Shown here in pieces: positions 8,031-15,831 of a stretch of DNA of 64,000 bases (the stretch's first letter is position 1; the number at the start of each line of letters is the position of its first letter). The stretch is from assembly GCF_900116005.1 (NCBI RefSeq), contig NZ_FOYI01000002.1:1-64000 (forward strand). Reading direction: 5' to 3'. Below the pieces are notes generated by a model, which was not told the DNA's origin, did no database searches, and saw nothing but the letters and a program-made list of their open reading frames with translations. The stretch is from Poseidonocella sedimentorum (GTDB lineage: Bacteria > Pseudomonadota > Alphaproteobacteria > Rhodobacterales > Rhodobacteraceae). Made by a program: the position numbers and the translations under genes.

Positions 8031-9185
8031 ATGACCATCGTCCCGATCACCTCGCCCGACCTCGACGCCGCCGAGGTCTCGTGGTTCGCGGCGCTCTGCT
8101 CGGATGACTACCGTTTTCTCGGCGTGCCGGAGGGCGATCTGCGCTCCTCCTGGGCCCACTGCTCGCAGATCGTGAAGACCGCCGAGGCGCAGGGGTTCCG
8201 CAACATCCTCTGCCCCTCCTCCTATCAGGTCGGGCAGGACACGCTGAGTTTCGTGGCCGGCTGCGCGCCGATCACCTCGTCGATCAACATGCTCGCCGCG
8301 ATCCGGTGCGGCGAGATGCAGCCCATCATGCTCGCCCGCACCGTCGCCACGCTCGACCACATGCTTGAGGGCCGGTTGACGCTCAACGTCATCTCCTCCG
8401 ATTTCCCCGGCGAGACGGCAGACAGCGCCTATCGCTACGCCCGCTCGCGCGAGGTGGTGGAGATCCTCAAACAGGCCTGGACCCGTGACGAGATCAACCA
8501 CAAGGGCGAGATCTATCAATTCGAGGGCCTCACGACCGATCCGGCCAAACCCTACCAGACCGGCGGCCCGCTGCTCTATTTCGGCGGCTATTCCCCGGCG
8601 GCGCTGGAGCTCTGTGGTGAGCATTGCGACGTCTACCTCATGTGGCCCGAAACCGAGGATCAGCTCGCAGGGCGGATGCGCGCGGCCCATGCGGCGGCGG
8701 AGCGCCACGGGCGGACGCTGGATTACGGGCTGCGGGTGCATGTGATCGTGCGCGACACCGAGGCGGAGGCGCGCGACTACGCCGATCACATCGTGTCGAA
8801 ACTCGATGACGACTATGGCCGGATGATCCGCGAGCGGGCGCATGATTCCACCTCGCTCGGCGTGGCCCATCAGGCGCGCAACCGCGAGCTGGCCGACAAG
8901 TTCGGCTATGTGGAGCCCGGCCTCTGGACCGGCATCGGCCGGGCGCGCTCGGGCTGCGGCGCGGCGCTTGTCGGCTCGACCGATCAGGTGCTCACCAAGC
9001 TGGAGCGCTACCGCAAGATGGGCATCCGCGCCTTCATCCTCTCGGGCTATCCACATATCGAGGAGGCCGAACATTTCGGCGCCCGCGTGCTGCCCCAGCT
9101 CAAGACATGCTCCCTGCCGGAGGCCTATGGCCGCGTCCCCGCAGAGCCCCCCGCAACCCCTCTTGCCCAAGGAGTCCGCCGCTGA
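8031..9185 (+). CDS. SsuD-like FMNH2-dependent monooxygenase (putative sulfoquinovose monooxygenase)
   Basis: A 384-residue luciferase-fold protein of the alkanesulfonate monooxygenase type. Seen: GFRNILCPSSYQVGQDTL, the LARTVATLDHMLEGRLTLNV segment, LLYFGGYSPAA, and the C-terminal GSTDQVLTKLERY and AFILSGYPHIEEAE typical of SsuD. These enzymes use reduced flavin from a partner reductase and oxygen to release sulfite from a sulfonate, leaving an aldehyde. It is the first gene of an operon with an aldo/keto reductase and a flavin reductase, the same trio as SmoC-SmoB-SmoA of the sulfo-SMO pathway. GGAG lies about 8 bases before the start. Confidence 0.85.
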   Translation: MTIVPITSPDLDAAEVSWFAALCSDDYRFLGVPEGDLRSSWAHCSQIVKTAEAQGFRNILCPSSYQVGQDTLSFVAGCAPITSSINMLAAIRCGEMQPIMLARTVATLDHMLEGRLTLNVISSDFPGETADSAYRYARSREVVEILKQAWTRDEINHKGEIYQFEGLTTDPAKPYQTGGPLLYFGGYSPAALELCGEHCDVYLMWPETEDQLAGRMRAAHAAAERHGRTLDYGLRVHVIVRDTEAEARDYADHIVSKLDDDYGRMIRERAHDSTSLGVAHQARNRELADKFGYVEPGLWTGIGRARSGCGAALVGSTDQVLTKLERYRKMGIRAFILSGYPHIEEAEHFGARVLPQLKTCSLPEAYGRVPAEPPATPLAQGVRR

Positions 9186-10069
9186 TGGACCGCGTCTCGA
9201 TCACCCAGGACCTGAGTTTCAGCCGCCTCGTCTATGGCATGTGGCGGCTCGGCGATGATGCCGATACCTCGCCCGAACACGTGCGCGACAAGATCGCCGC
9301 CTGTCTCGATCAGGGCATCACCACGATGGATCAGGCCGACATCTATGGCGACTACGGCGCCGAGGAGCTGCTTGGCCGCGCGCTCACGCCCGAGTTGCGC
9401 GACCGGATCGAGATCGTCACGAAATGCGACATCATCGCCCCGATCGGCCGCCACGCAGGCACCCCGGTCAAGCACTACGACACCTCGCGCGCCCATATCC
9501 TCGCCTCGGTCGAGCACTCGCTGCGCCTGATGCACACCGATCGGATCGACCTGCTGCTGATCCACCGGCCGGACCCGCTGATGGATCACGAAGAGACCGG
9601 CGCGGCGCTTGACGAGGTGGTCAAGAGCGGCAAGGTCCGCGCGGTGGGCGTGTCGAACTTCCGTCCCTGGGACTGGTCCTTGCTGCAATCGGCCATGGCC
9701 ACGCCGCTGGCCACCAACCAGATCGAGCTGTCCCTCACCGCGACTGCGCCCTTCAGCAATGGCGATCTGGCGTTCCACCAGCAGGCGGCGCTCCCGGTCA
9801 TGGCCTGGTCCCCGCTCGGGGGCGGGACGCTGATGGGCGATGCGGGCGCTCTCGGGGCGCGGCTCGATGCCATCGCCGCGGATCGGGGCGTGGATCGCGC
9901 GGCGGTCGCCGTGGCCTTCCTTTTGCGCCACCCGGCGAAGATCCTGCCGGTGATGGGCACCAACTCGCTCGACCGGATCAAGCGGATTTCCGATGCGCTC
10001 GACGTCAATCTGGCGCGCACCGAATGGTTCCAGCTCTACGAGGCCGCGCTCGGGGCCGAGGTCCCCTGA
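9185..10069 (+). CDS. Aldo/keto reductase, YdhF type (possible 6-oxoglucose reductase)
   Basis: A 294-residue aldo/keto reductase. The catalytic residues are D49 (TMDQADIYGDYG), Y54, K80 (IEIVTKCD) and H127 (LLLIHRPDP). GVSNFRPWDW and NQIELS give the usual barrel signatures, and the C-terminal VMGTNSLDRIKR resembles E. coli YdhF. It starts within the stop codon of the monooxygenase gene (TGATG) and is followed by another TGATG overlap, so the three enzymes are translationally coupled. A role reducing the aldehyde made by desulfonation is inferred from SmoB. Confidence 0.85.
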   Translation: MDRVSITQDLSFSRLVYGMWRLGDDADTSPEHVRDKIAACLDQGITTMDQADIYGDYGAEELLGRALTPELRDRIEIVTKCDIIAPIGRHAGTPVKHYDTSRAHILASVEHSLRLMHTDRIDLLLIHRPDPLMDHEETGAALDEVVKSGKVRAVGVSNFRPWDWSLLQSAMATPLATNQIELSLTATAPFSNGDLAFHQQAALPVMAWSPLGGGTLMGDAGALGARLDAIAADRGVDRAAVAVAFLLRHPAKILPVMGTNSLDRIKRISDALDVNLARTEWFQLYEAALGAEVP

Positions 10070-10581
10070 TGGGCGCCGCGCCCGAGGTCACGCGCTTTGC
10101 CCCGGACGCGGGCAACACCCGCCTGCTGCGCGATGCCTTCGGGCGGTTCGCCACCGGCGTCACCGTGGTGACCTGCGGCTCGGACGCCGGCCCCGTCGCG
10201 ATCACCGCCAACAGTTTCACCTCCGTCTCGCTCGACCCGGCGCTCGTGCTGTGGTCACCGGCGCGCGCCTCGCGCCGCTTTGCCCATTTCGACCGGGCCG
10301 AACATTTCGCGATCCACGTGCTCGCGGCCGAGCAGGCGCCGCTCTGCTGGGCGATCGCCGAGGATGCTCATGCGCTGCGCGGGGAGGCGCCGCGCTTGAG
10401 CCCGGAGGGCGTGCCGCTGATCGACGGATGCCTCGCGCGGTTCGAATGCCGGCGCAAGGCGGTCTACGACGGCGGCGATCATGCCATCATGCTGGGCCAC
10501 GTGCTGCGCGCCGAACTGCGCGAAGATGGTGACGCGCTGGCATTTTTTCGTGGCCGTATCGGGGTCTTCGCGGCAGAGTAG
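10069..10581 (+). CDS. Flavin reductase of the two-component monooxygenase
   Basis: A 170-residue flavin reductase of the HpaC/DIM6-NTAB family. Motifs are FGRFATGVTVVT, ITANSFTSVSLDPALVLW (FMN-binding loop), HFAIHVLA and the late HAIMLGHVL. It would supply reduced FMN to the SsuD-like monooxygenase two genes upstream. The start overlaps the previous stop codon. Confidence 0.88.
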   Translation: MGAAPEVTRFAPDAGNTRLLRDAFGRFATGVTVVTCGSDAGPVAITANSFTSVSLDPALVLWSPARASRRFAHFDRAEHFAIHVLAAEQAPLCWAIAEDAHALRGEAPRLSPEGVPLIDGCLARFECRRKAVYDGGDHAIMLGHVLRAELREDGDALAFFRGRIGVFAAE

Positions 10582-10607
10582 CAGTCCGGGTTCGGGGAGG
10601 AACGGGG

Positions 10608-11198
10608 ATGAAAGCAATATTGGCGGGGCTCGGACTTCTGCACCGGGTCAACGAGGGGCTCCTGGCCATTGGCCGGGGGATCGGCGTGCTGGCCATGGGG
10701 GCGATGGTCGTGGCGATCCTCGTGCAGGTGGTGTTTCGCTACCTGCTCAACAACGCCCTGCCCTGGCCCGATGAGGCCGCGCGGTTCTGCATGCTCTGGA
10801 TGACCGGGCTGATGGCCCCCACGGCCCTGCGCCGCGGCGGGTTCGTGGCGATCGACACGCTCGCACTCGCGCTGCCCAATCTCGTCGGGCGGCTGCTGTC
10901 GCTCCTGCTGCTCGCCCTCTCGCTCATCGTCCTCGTGCTGGCGATCCAGATCGGCTGGAAGGAGGTCACCGGGCTCGGGGGCCGCTTCGCCACCGCCTCG
11001 CTCTACGTGCCGACCTCGCTCGGCTTCGACAGCTGGTACCGTGTGCCGCGCAGCTGGATGATGGCGTCGCTCGTCGTTGGCCTCGCGCTGCTGATCCTCG
11101 TCAATGTCGAGCTGATCCTGCGCCGGGTGATCGCGCTCGGGGGGGCCGAGGCCGCCCTGCCCGCGATCCCCGAAGACGCGACCGGAGGCGCAGAATGA
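10608..11198 (+). CDS. dctQ: TRAP transporter small permease subunit (DctQ type)
   Basis: A 196-residue membrane protein with four predicted helices, including GVLAMGAMVVAILVQVVFRY and RLLSLLLLALSLIVLVLAIQI. The DctQ hallmark LPWPDEAARFCMLWM lies between helices one and two. A strong GGAGGAACGGGG precedes the ATG. It follows the flavin reductase by 26 bases, and the large permease gene starts within its last codons, so the transporter and the enzymes form one operon. Confidence 0.92.
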   Translation: MKAILAGLGLLHRVNEGLLAIGRGIGVLAMGAMVVAILVQVVFRYLLNNALPWPDEAARFCMLWMTGLMAPTALRRGGFVAIDTLALALPNLVGRLLSLLLLALSLIVLVLAIQIGWKEVTGLGGRFATASLYVPTSLGFDSWYRVPRSWMMASLVVGLALLILVNVELILRRVIALGGAEAALPAIPEDATGGAE

Positions 11199-12673
11199 CC
11201 CTGATCTGGTTCCTCCCGCTGTTCCTGCTGTTCCTGATGATCGGGCTGCCGGTGTTCTTCGGCCTGCTGGCGGCGCCCGGCATCGTGCTTCTGTTCAACG
11301 GGCAGGAACGTGACCTCACGCTCCTTTACCGCAACCTTTACAACGGCATGGACAGCTTCCCGCTCATGGCGATCCCCTTCTTCATGCTCGCGGGCGAGCT
11401 GATGAACCGCGGCGGCATCACACTGCGGCTGGTGGAATTCTCCCAGGCGCTCATGGGGCATCTGCGCGGCGGGCTGGCGCAGGTCAACATACTGTCCTCG
11501 ATCCTCTTCGCCGGGCTCTCCGGCTCGGCCGTGGCCGACACCTCCGCGCTCGGCTCGATGCTCATCCCGGCAATGGAGAACGAGGGATACACCCGCCGTT
11601 TCGCCGCCGCCGTGACCGCCGCCAGCTCGGTCATCGGGCCGATCATCCCGCCCTCGGGGATCATGATCATCTATGCCTATGTCATGGGCGAAAGCGTCGC
11701 CGCTCTCTTTCTTGCCGGCATCGTGCCGGGGATCCTCGTGGGCGTCGGGCTGATGGTGACGGTGCGGCTTCTGGCCGACCGCTACGAGCTGCCCGCCGCG
11801 CGGCGCGTGGTGTTCGACAACCCCCAGATCGGGCGGGTCGAATACTTCTTTTCCTTCGTGCTCCTGCGTCTCAACCTCGGGCTGCTCTTCGCGCAATTCA
11901 TCCCCCTGGGGGCGGAGCCGACGAGCGCCGGACGGTGGCTTGCCTTTGGCGGCGGCGTGCTGCTGGCCCACGGGTTGCTTTTGGCCTTGCGCCGGATGGT
12001 GAGCCCTGAGTTCCGCATCGTGAGCAAACGCGCCGTCCTGCCGCTCCAGACGCCGGTGCTGATCCTCGGCGGCATCCTCGCCGGGGTCTTCACCCCGACC
12101 GAAGCCGCCGCCGTTGCCGTGGCCTACGCGCTGCTGGTCTCGCTGGGTCTGCTGCGCAGCATGCGGCTCAAGGATCTGCCCGAGGTCTTCACCCGCGCGG
12201 GCCTCACCTCCGCGGTGGTGCTGCTGCTCGTCGGCGCGGCCATGTCGTTCAAGACGGTGGTGAGCCTGAGCCACGCGCCCGAAGTGCTCGCCGATTTCAT
12301 CCTGACGCTGACAGAAAACCCGCTGATCCTGCTGTTCCTGATCAACCTGCTGCTCTTCGTGGTAGGCATGTTTCTCGACGCGGGCCCCGCGATCATCATC
12401 CTCGGGCCGATCCTCGGGCCGGTCTTCACCGATCTCGGCATCGACTCGGTGCATTTCGCCATCATCATGTGCGTCAACCTGACCGTCGGGCTCGCCACGC
12501 CGCCCATGGGGCTGGTGCTTTTCGTCGCCGCCGCCGTCTCACGCGAGAAGGTGACGACGATCGCCCGCGCCATCCTGCCGTTTCTCGCCATCGAGATCGC
12601 GGTGATCTTCCTGATCACCTTCGTTCCCGCCATTTCCATGACGATCCCGCGCCTGACCGGGTTCGCCAACTGA
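11195..12673 (+). CDS. dctM: TRAP transporter large permease subunit (DctM type), with extra segment
   Basis: A 492-residue multi-helix permease. DctM motifs are NILSSILFAGLSGSAVADT, AAVTAASSVIGPIIPPSG, TPTEAAAVAV and NLTVGLATPPMG. Most DctM proteins have about 425-430 residues. The extra length is a segment of roughly 60-80 residues near positions 205-285, with two additional hydrophobic stretches (FFSFVLLRLNLGLLFAQF and WLAFGGGVLLAHGLLLAL). The insert lies in the central cytoplasmic/linker zone. Its start overlaps dctQ by 4 bases (ATGA). Confidence 0.93.
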   Translation: MTLIWFLPLFLLFLMIGLPVFFGLLAAPGIVLLFNGQERDLTLLYRNLYNGMDSFPLMAIPFFMLAGELMNRGGITLRLVEFSQALMGHLRGGLAQVNILSSILFAGLSGSAVADTSALGSMLIPAMENEGYTRRFAAAVTAASSVIGPIIPPSGIMIIYAYVMGESVAALFLAGIVPGILVGVGLMVTVRLLADRYELPAARRVVFDNPQIGRVEYFFSFVLLRLNLGLLFAQFIPLGAEPTSAGRWLAFGGGVLLAHGLLLALRRMVSPEFRIVSKRAVLPLQTPVLILGGILAGVFTPTEAAAVAVAYALLVSLGLLRSMRLKDLPEVFTRAGLTSAVVLLLVGAAMSFKTVVSLSHAPEVLADFILTLTENPLILLFLINLLLFVVGMFLDAGPAIIILGPILGPVFTDLGIDSVHFAIIMCVNLTVGLATPPMGLVLFVAAAVSREKVTTIARAILPFLAIEIAVIFLITFVPAISMTIPRLTGFAN

Positions 12674-12701
12674 ACGACCCAGAGCAATAAGGGAGGACCA
12701 G

Positions 12702-13760
12702 ATGCTCACTTCAACCCTTCGGACCCTCGCCACGGCGGCGCTTCTCGCCGGCACGGCGCTGACCGCCACGGCCCAGGATTACACCCTGCGCGCCACGGCG
12801 AACTCCAACGAAAACGACGAGGATTACGACGGGCTCGTGGTCTTCAAGAACTTCGTGGAAAGCGCCTCCAACGGCGCCATCGAGGTCGAAATCTTCATGG
12901 GCACGCAGCTGTGCTCCAACGGCGCGGAATGCCTGCAGGGCGTGGCCGACGGCTCGATCGACATCTATGTCTCGACCTCGGGCGGCGCCTCGGGGATCTT
13001 CCCCTACGTCCAGGTGCTCGACCTGCCGTACCTGATGTCCGACGACCGGATCGCCGAGGCCGTGCTCTCGGGCGATTTCACCCGCGAGATGCGCGCCATG
13101 GCGCTCGAGGATTCCGGCGACACGATCCGCCTGATGACCATCGGCAACACCGGTGGCTGGCGCAACTTCGCCAACACCAAGCGCCGCGTCGCCGAACCCG
13201 CCGACATGGAGGGCCTCAAGATCCGCACCGTGGTCGCCGACCTGCCGCAAGAGCTGGTCAAGGCACTCGGCGCGAGCCCGACGCCGATCCCGTGGCCCGA
13301 ACTCTTCACCTCGTTCCAGACCGGCGTGGTCGAAGGCTCCAAGAACGGCATCACCGACATCATGGGCATGAAATTTCCCGATGCGGGCCTGCAATATGTC
13401 ACGCTCGACGGCCATGCCTACATGGGCGCGCTGTGGTGGATGTCCAACGAGTCCTTCCTCGGGATGCCCGAAGACATGCGCCGCGTTGTGGTCGACGGGT
13501 TCTACGCGCTGCAACAGGCGACATTCGCCTCGCCCAAGCGCAAGTCGATCGCGGCCTATGAGGAATTCGTCGAAGGCGGCGGTGATCTCTACGTGCCGAC
13601 ACCGGATCAGAAGGCCGCGTTCAAGGAAGCCGCGGCGCCGGTCTATAACTGGTTCAAAGCCAACGTGACCCGCGGCGAGGACATCTTCAACGCCCTCAAC
13701 AGCGCCGTCTCCGAGGCCGAAGCCGAGATTGGCGCCGCGCGCGATGCCGACCTGAACTGA
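12702..13760 (+). CDS. dctP: TRAP transporter substrate-binding protein (DctP type)
   Basis: A 352-residue periplasmic binding protein. The signal peptide ends near residue 24 (ALTATAQ-DYTLRAT). Family motifs are VADGSIDIYVSTSG, the TVVADLPQELVKALGASPTP segment with the substrate-contact region, and PELFTSFQTGVVEG. It delivers substrate to the DctQM permease. In this operon the substrate is inferred to be a sulfonated sugar or its glycoside, whereas known TRAP ligands are usually carboxylates or sulfonates. GGGAGGA precedes the ATG. Confidence 0.92.
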   Translation: MLTSTLRTLATAALLAGTALTATAQDYTLRATANSNENDEDYDGLVVFKNFVESASNGAIEVEIFMGTQLCSNGAECLQGVADGSIDIYVSTSGGASGIFPYVQVLDLPYLMSDDRIAEAVLSGDFTREMRAMALEDSGDTIRLMTIGNTGGWRNFANTKRRVAEPADMEGLKIRTVVADLPQELVKALGASPTPIPWPELFTSFQTGVVEGSKNGITDIMGMKFPDAGLQYVTLDGHAYMGALWWMSNESFLGMPEDMRRVVVDGFYALQQATFASPKRKSIAAYEEFVEGGGDLYVPTPDQKAAFKEAAAPVYNWFKANVTRGEDIFNALNSAVSEAEAEIGAARDADLN

Positions 13761-13767
13761 TCTCGCG

Positions 13768-13830
13768 AAGCCCGCCCGACCGGCGCCCCGCGGGGAGACA
13801 CGGGCGGGCGATCCCGACGGGCGGGCTTTA
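13768..13830 (+). terminator. Hairpin terminator of the monooxygenase-TRAP operon
   Basis: AAGCCCGCCCG (13768-13778) and CGGGCGGGCTT (13818-13828) are perfect 11-bp inverted repeats 7 bases after dctP, and the right arm runs into TTTA. The 39-base loop contains another CGGGCGGGCG that could pair alternatively. Confidence 0.6.
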
Positions 13831-13831
13831 C

Positions 13832-13851
13832 AGATCAAGAAATTGTGATCT
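13832..13851. repeat. Inverted repeat AGATCA-N8-TGATCT in the 13761-14027 gap
   Basis: Perfect 6-bp arms surround an AT-rich 8-base spacer just after the terminator. It may be an operator or a minor hairpin. Nothing else recognisable lies between the operon end and the Sel1 gene. Confidence 0.35.
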
Positions 13852-14027
13852 AATCGGATCGTGGCACCGGAGCGCCCGCGTATTGCGGCGGGCGCAGGGT
13901 TCCGGACCGCCATGACACTGCCGCCGCGACGGGCGCGGCGCCGGCGACGTTTCGCGCCGGCTCGATTGGAAAAGCAATTTGAAAAGGGGGGCAAGGGGCT
14001 ACCGGACCGCCGCTCGCGACCACGGCA

Positions 14028-14507
14028 TCAGCGCCGGGGATAGAGCCAGGCCCCGTAGTCACCGACAAGCACATGAGCATCTTCGATTTCTTCCGCCGTC
14101 ATCTTCCGCGTGATGTCCTCAAGGCTGATCGCGGCATCGGGATCGCCGCCAATGGCCGAGAGCGCATACCACATGTAGGCGCGGACAAGGTCCGGCGCGG
14201 GCAGACCCCGGCCGGTTTCGTAGTACCAGCCGATACCCGATTGCGCGCCGGGATGCCCCTTGAGCGAACTGCGCAGGTACCATTCGAAGGCGCGCCGGTC
14301 ATCGCGCGCGACCCCAAGGCCCATGGCATACATCACGCCGATGAGCTCCTCGGCATCGGCGTTGCCCGACCGCGCGGCGGGCAGAAGCGCCGCGCGCGCT
14401 TCCTCGAACCGGCCCGCCTCCATCAGATCGCGCGCGGTCTCGATTTCCGCGCGCGCCGGGCTGAAACTCAAAACCGCCATGAAGCAGGCAATCAAAAACC
14501 GGGTCAT
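14028..14507 (-). CDS. Secreted Sel1-like repeat protein
   Basis: A 159-residue protein with a signal peptide (MTRFLIACFMAVLSFSPARA) and Sel1/TPR-like helical repeats: ADAEELIGVMYAMGLGVARD, AFEWYLRSSLKGHPGAQSGI and VRAYMWYALSAIGGDPDA. Such repeats mediate protein contacts in the periplasm. AGAAGGA about 10 bases upstream supports the ATG at 14507. It is divergent from the di-haem peroxidase with no gap, and the two coding regions abut. Confidence 0.82.
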   Translation of the reverse strand: MTRFLIACFMAVLSFSPARAEIETARDLMEAGRFEEARAALLPAARSGNADAEELIGVMYAMGLGVARDDRRAFEWYLRSSLKGHPGAQSGIGWYYETGRGLPAPDLVRAYMWYALSAIGGDPDAAISLEDITRKMTAEEIEDAHVLVGDYGAWLYPRR

Positions 14508-15821
14508 ATCTGGGCCGTCCTTCTCTGTCTCGCCGGGTTTGCCGGGCCAGCGGCGGCGCTTGACCTGCCCCGCCCGCTGAGCGAGGCGGATTTCGTGGAG
14601 GTCGATCCCCGGCAGGCCGCGCTCGGCCAGTTGCTCTTCTACGACAAAATCCTGTCGGGCAATAAAAACATCGCCTGCGGCACCTGTCACCACCCCCGTT
14701 TCGGCAGCTCCGACGGGCTCTCGCTCGGGATCGGCGAGGGCGGCGAGGGGCTCGGCCCCGACCGCACCCCCGGCACCGGCGCGACCCGCATCCACAAGCG
14801 CATCCCGCGCAACGCGCCCGCGCTGTGGAACCTCGGGGCGGCGGAGATCGCGGTGCTCATGCATGACGGGCGCGTGTCGCAAAGCGATCTTTACGGCAAC
14901 GGGTTCGACACGCCCGCCGAAGAGCGCCTTCCGCGCGGGCTTGCGTCCGTCGTCGCGGCGCAGGCGCTCTTTCCGATGACCTCCGAAGCGGAAATGGCCG
15001 GCGATCCGGAAGAGAACGAGATCGGCGGCGCGATCAATGACCGGCTGGACCGGGGCTGGGCGATCATCGCCAAACGGGTGCGCGTCATCCCGGAATATGG
15101 CGCGCGTTTCACCGAGGCTTTCGACCACATCGAGACGCCCGAAGAGATCACCATCGTGGAGATCGCCAACGCGCTCGCGGCCTTCATCTCGGTAGAATTT
15201 CGCAGCATCGACAGCCCGTTCGACGCCTACCTGCGCGGTGACGAAACAGCGCTCGGCGACAAGGCAAAGTCGGGCATGGCGCTGTTCTTCGGCGAGGCGG
15301 GCTGCAGCGGATGCCACGCCGGGCCAATGCTGAGCGATCACAAGTTCCGCGCGCTCGGGCTGCCCGCCTTCGGTCCCGGCCGGACCCGGCCCTTCGATCC
15401 CATCGCCCGCGATCTCGGCCGGCTTGGCGAGAGCGACGATCTCGCCGACGCCTACCGCTTCCGCACGCCGATGCTGCGCAATGTCGCGCTGACCGCGCCT
15501 TATGGACACAACGGCGCCTACCCCACCCTGCACGACATGATCGGCCACCACCTCGACCCCGAAACCGCGCGGGCGCGCTGGACGCGGGACCTCGCCGCGC
15601 TGCCGGCGGTGGATTGGCTTGCCGAGTATGATTTCATCATTCAGACCGACGCACGAGAGATGGACAGGCAATCGCTGGCGCGCGATGTCTACCTGCCGGC
15701 GCGCAGCCCGGAAGAGATCGACGCGCTGGTCGCGTTTCTTCAGTCTCTGACCGGAGCCAGCACCGATACAACGCCCTTCGGCGTGCCCGACCGGGTGCCG
15801 AGCGGGCTGATCCCCGATTGA
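14508..15821 (+). CDS. Di-haem cytochrome c peroxidase / MauG family protein
   Basis: A periplasmic protein of about 437 residues with a signal-peptide-like start (IWAVLLCLAGFAGPAAA-LD). It has two c-type haem sites, IACGTCHHP near residue 65 and CSGCHAGPM near residue 267. The conserved TPMLRNVALTAPYGHNG loop of cytochrome c peroxidases lies near the C-terminal haem. It reduces peroxide or performs MauG-like oxidations. The start is unresolved: no ATG, GTG or TTG occurs in frame near the signal peptide, and the first possible codon is ATC at 14508. The divergent Sel1 gene begins at the very next base. Confidence 0.82.
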   Translation: MWAVLLCLAGFAGPAAALDLPRPLSEADFVEVDPRQAALGQLLFYDKILSGNKNIACGTCHHPRFGSSDGLSLGIGEGGEGLGPDRTPGTGATRIHKRIPRNAPALWNLGAAEIAVLMHDGRVSQSDLYGNGFDTPAEERLPRGLASVVAAQALFPMTSEAEMAGDPEENEIGGAINDRLDRGWAIIAKRVRVIPEYGARFTEAFDHIETPEEITIVEIANALAAFISVEFRSIDSPFDAYLRGDETALGDKAKSGMALFFGEAGCSGCHAGPMLSDHKFRALGLPAFGPGRTRPFDPIARDLGRLGESDDLADAYRFRTPMLRNVALTAPYGHNGAYPTLHDMIGHHLDPETARARWTRDLAALPAVDWLAEYDFIIQTDAREMDRQSLARDVYLPARSPEEIDALVAFLQSLTGASTDTTPFGVPDRVPSGLIPD

Positions 15822-15831
15822 AGGAGACACC

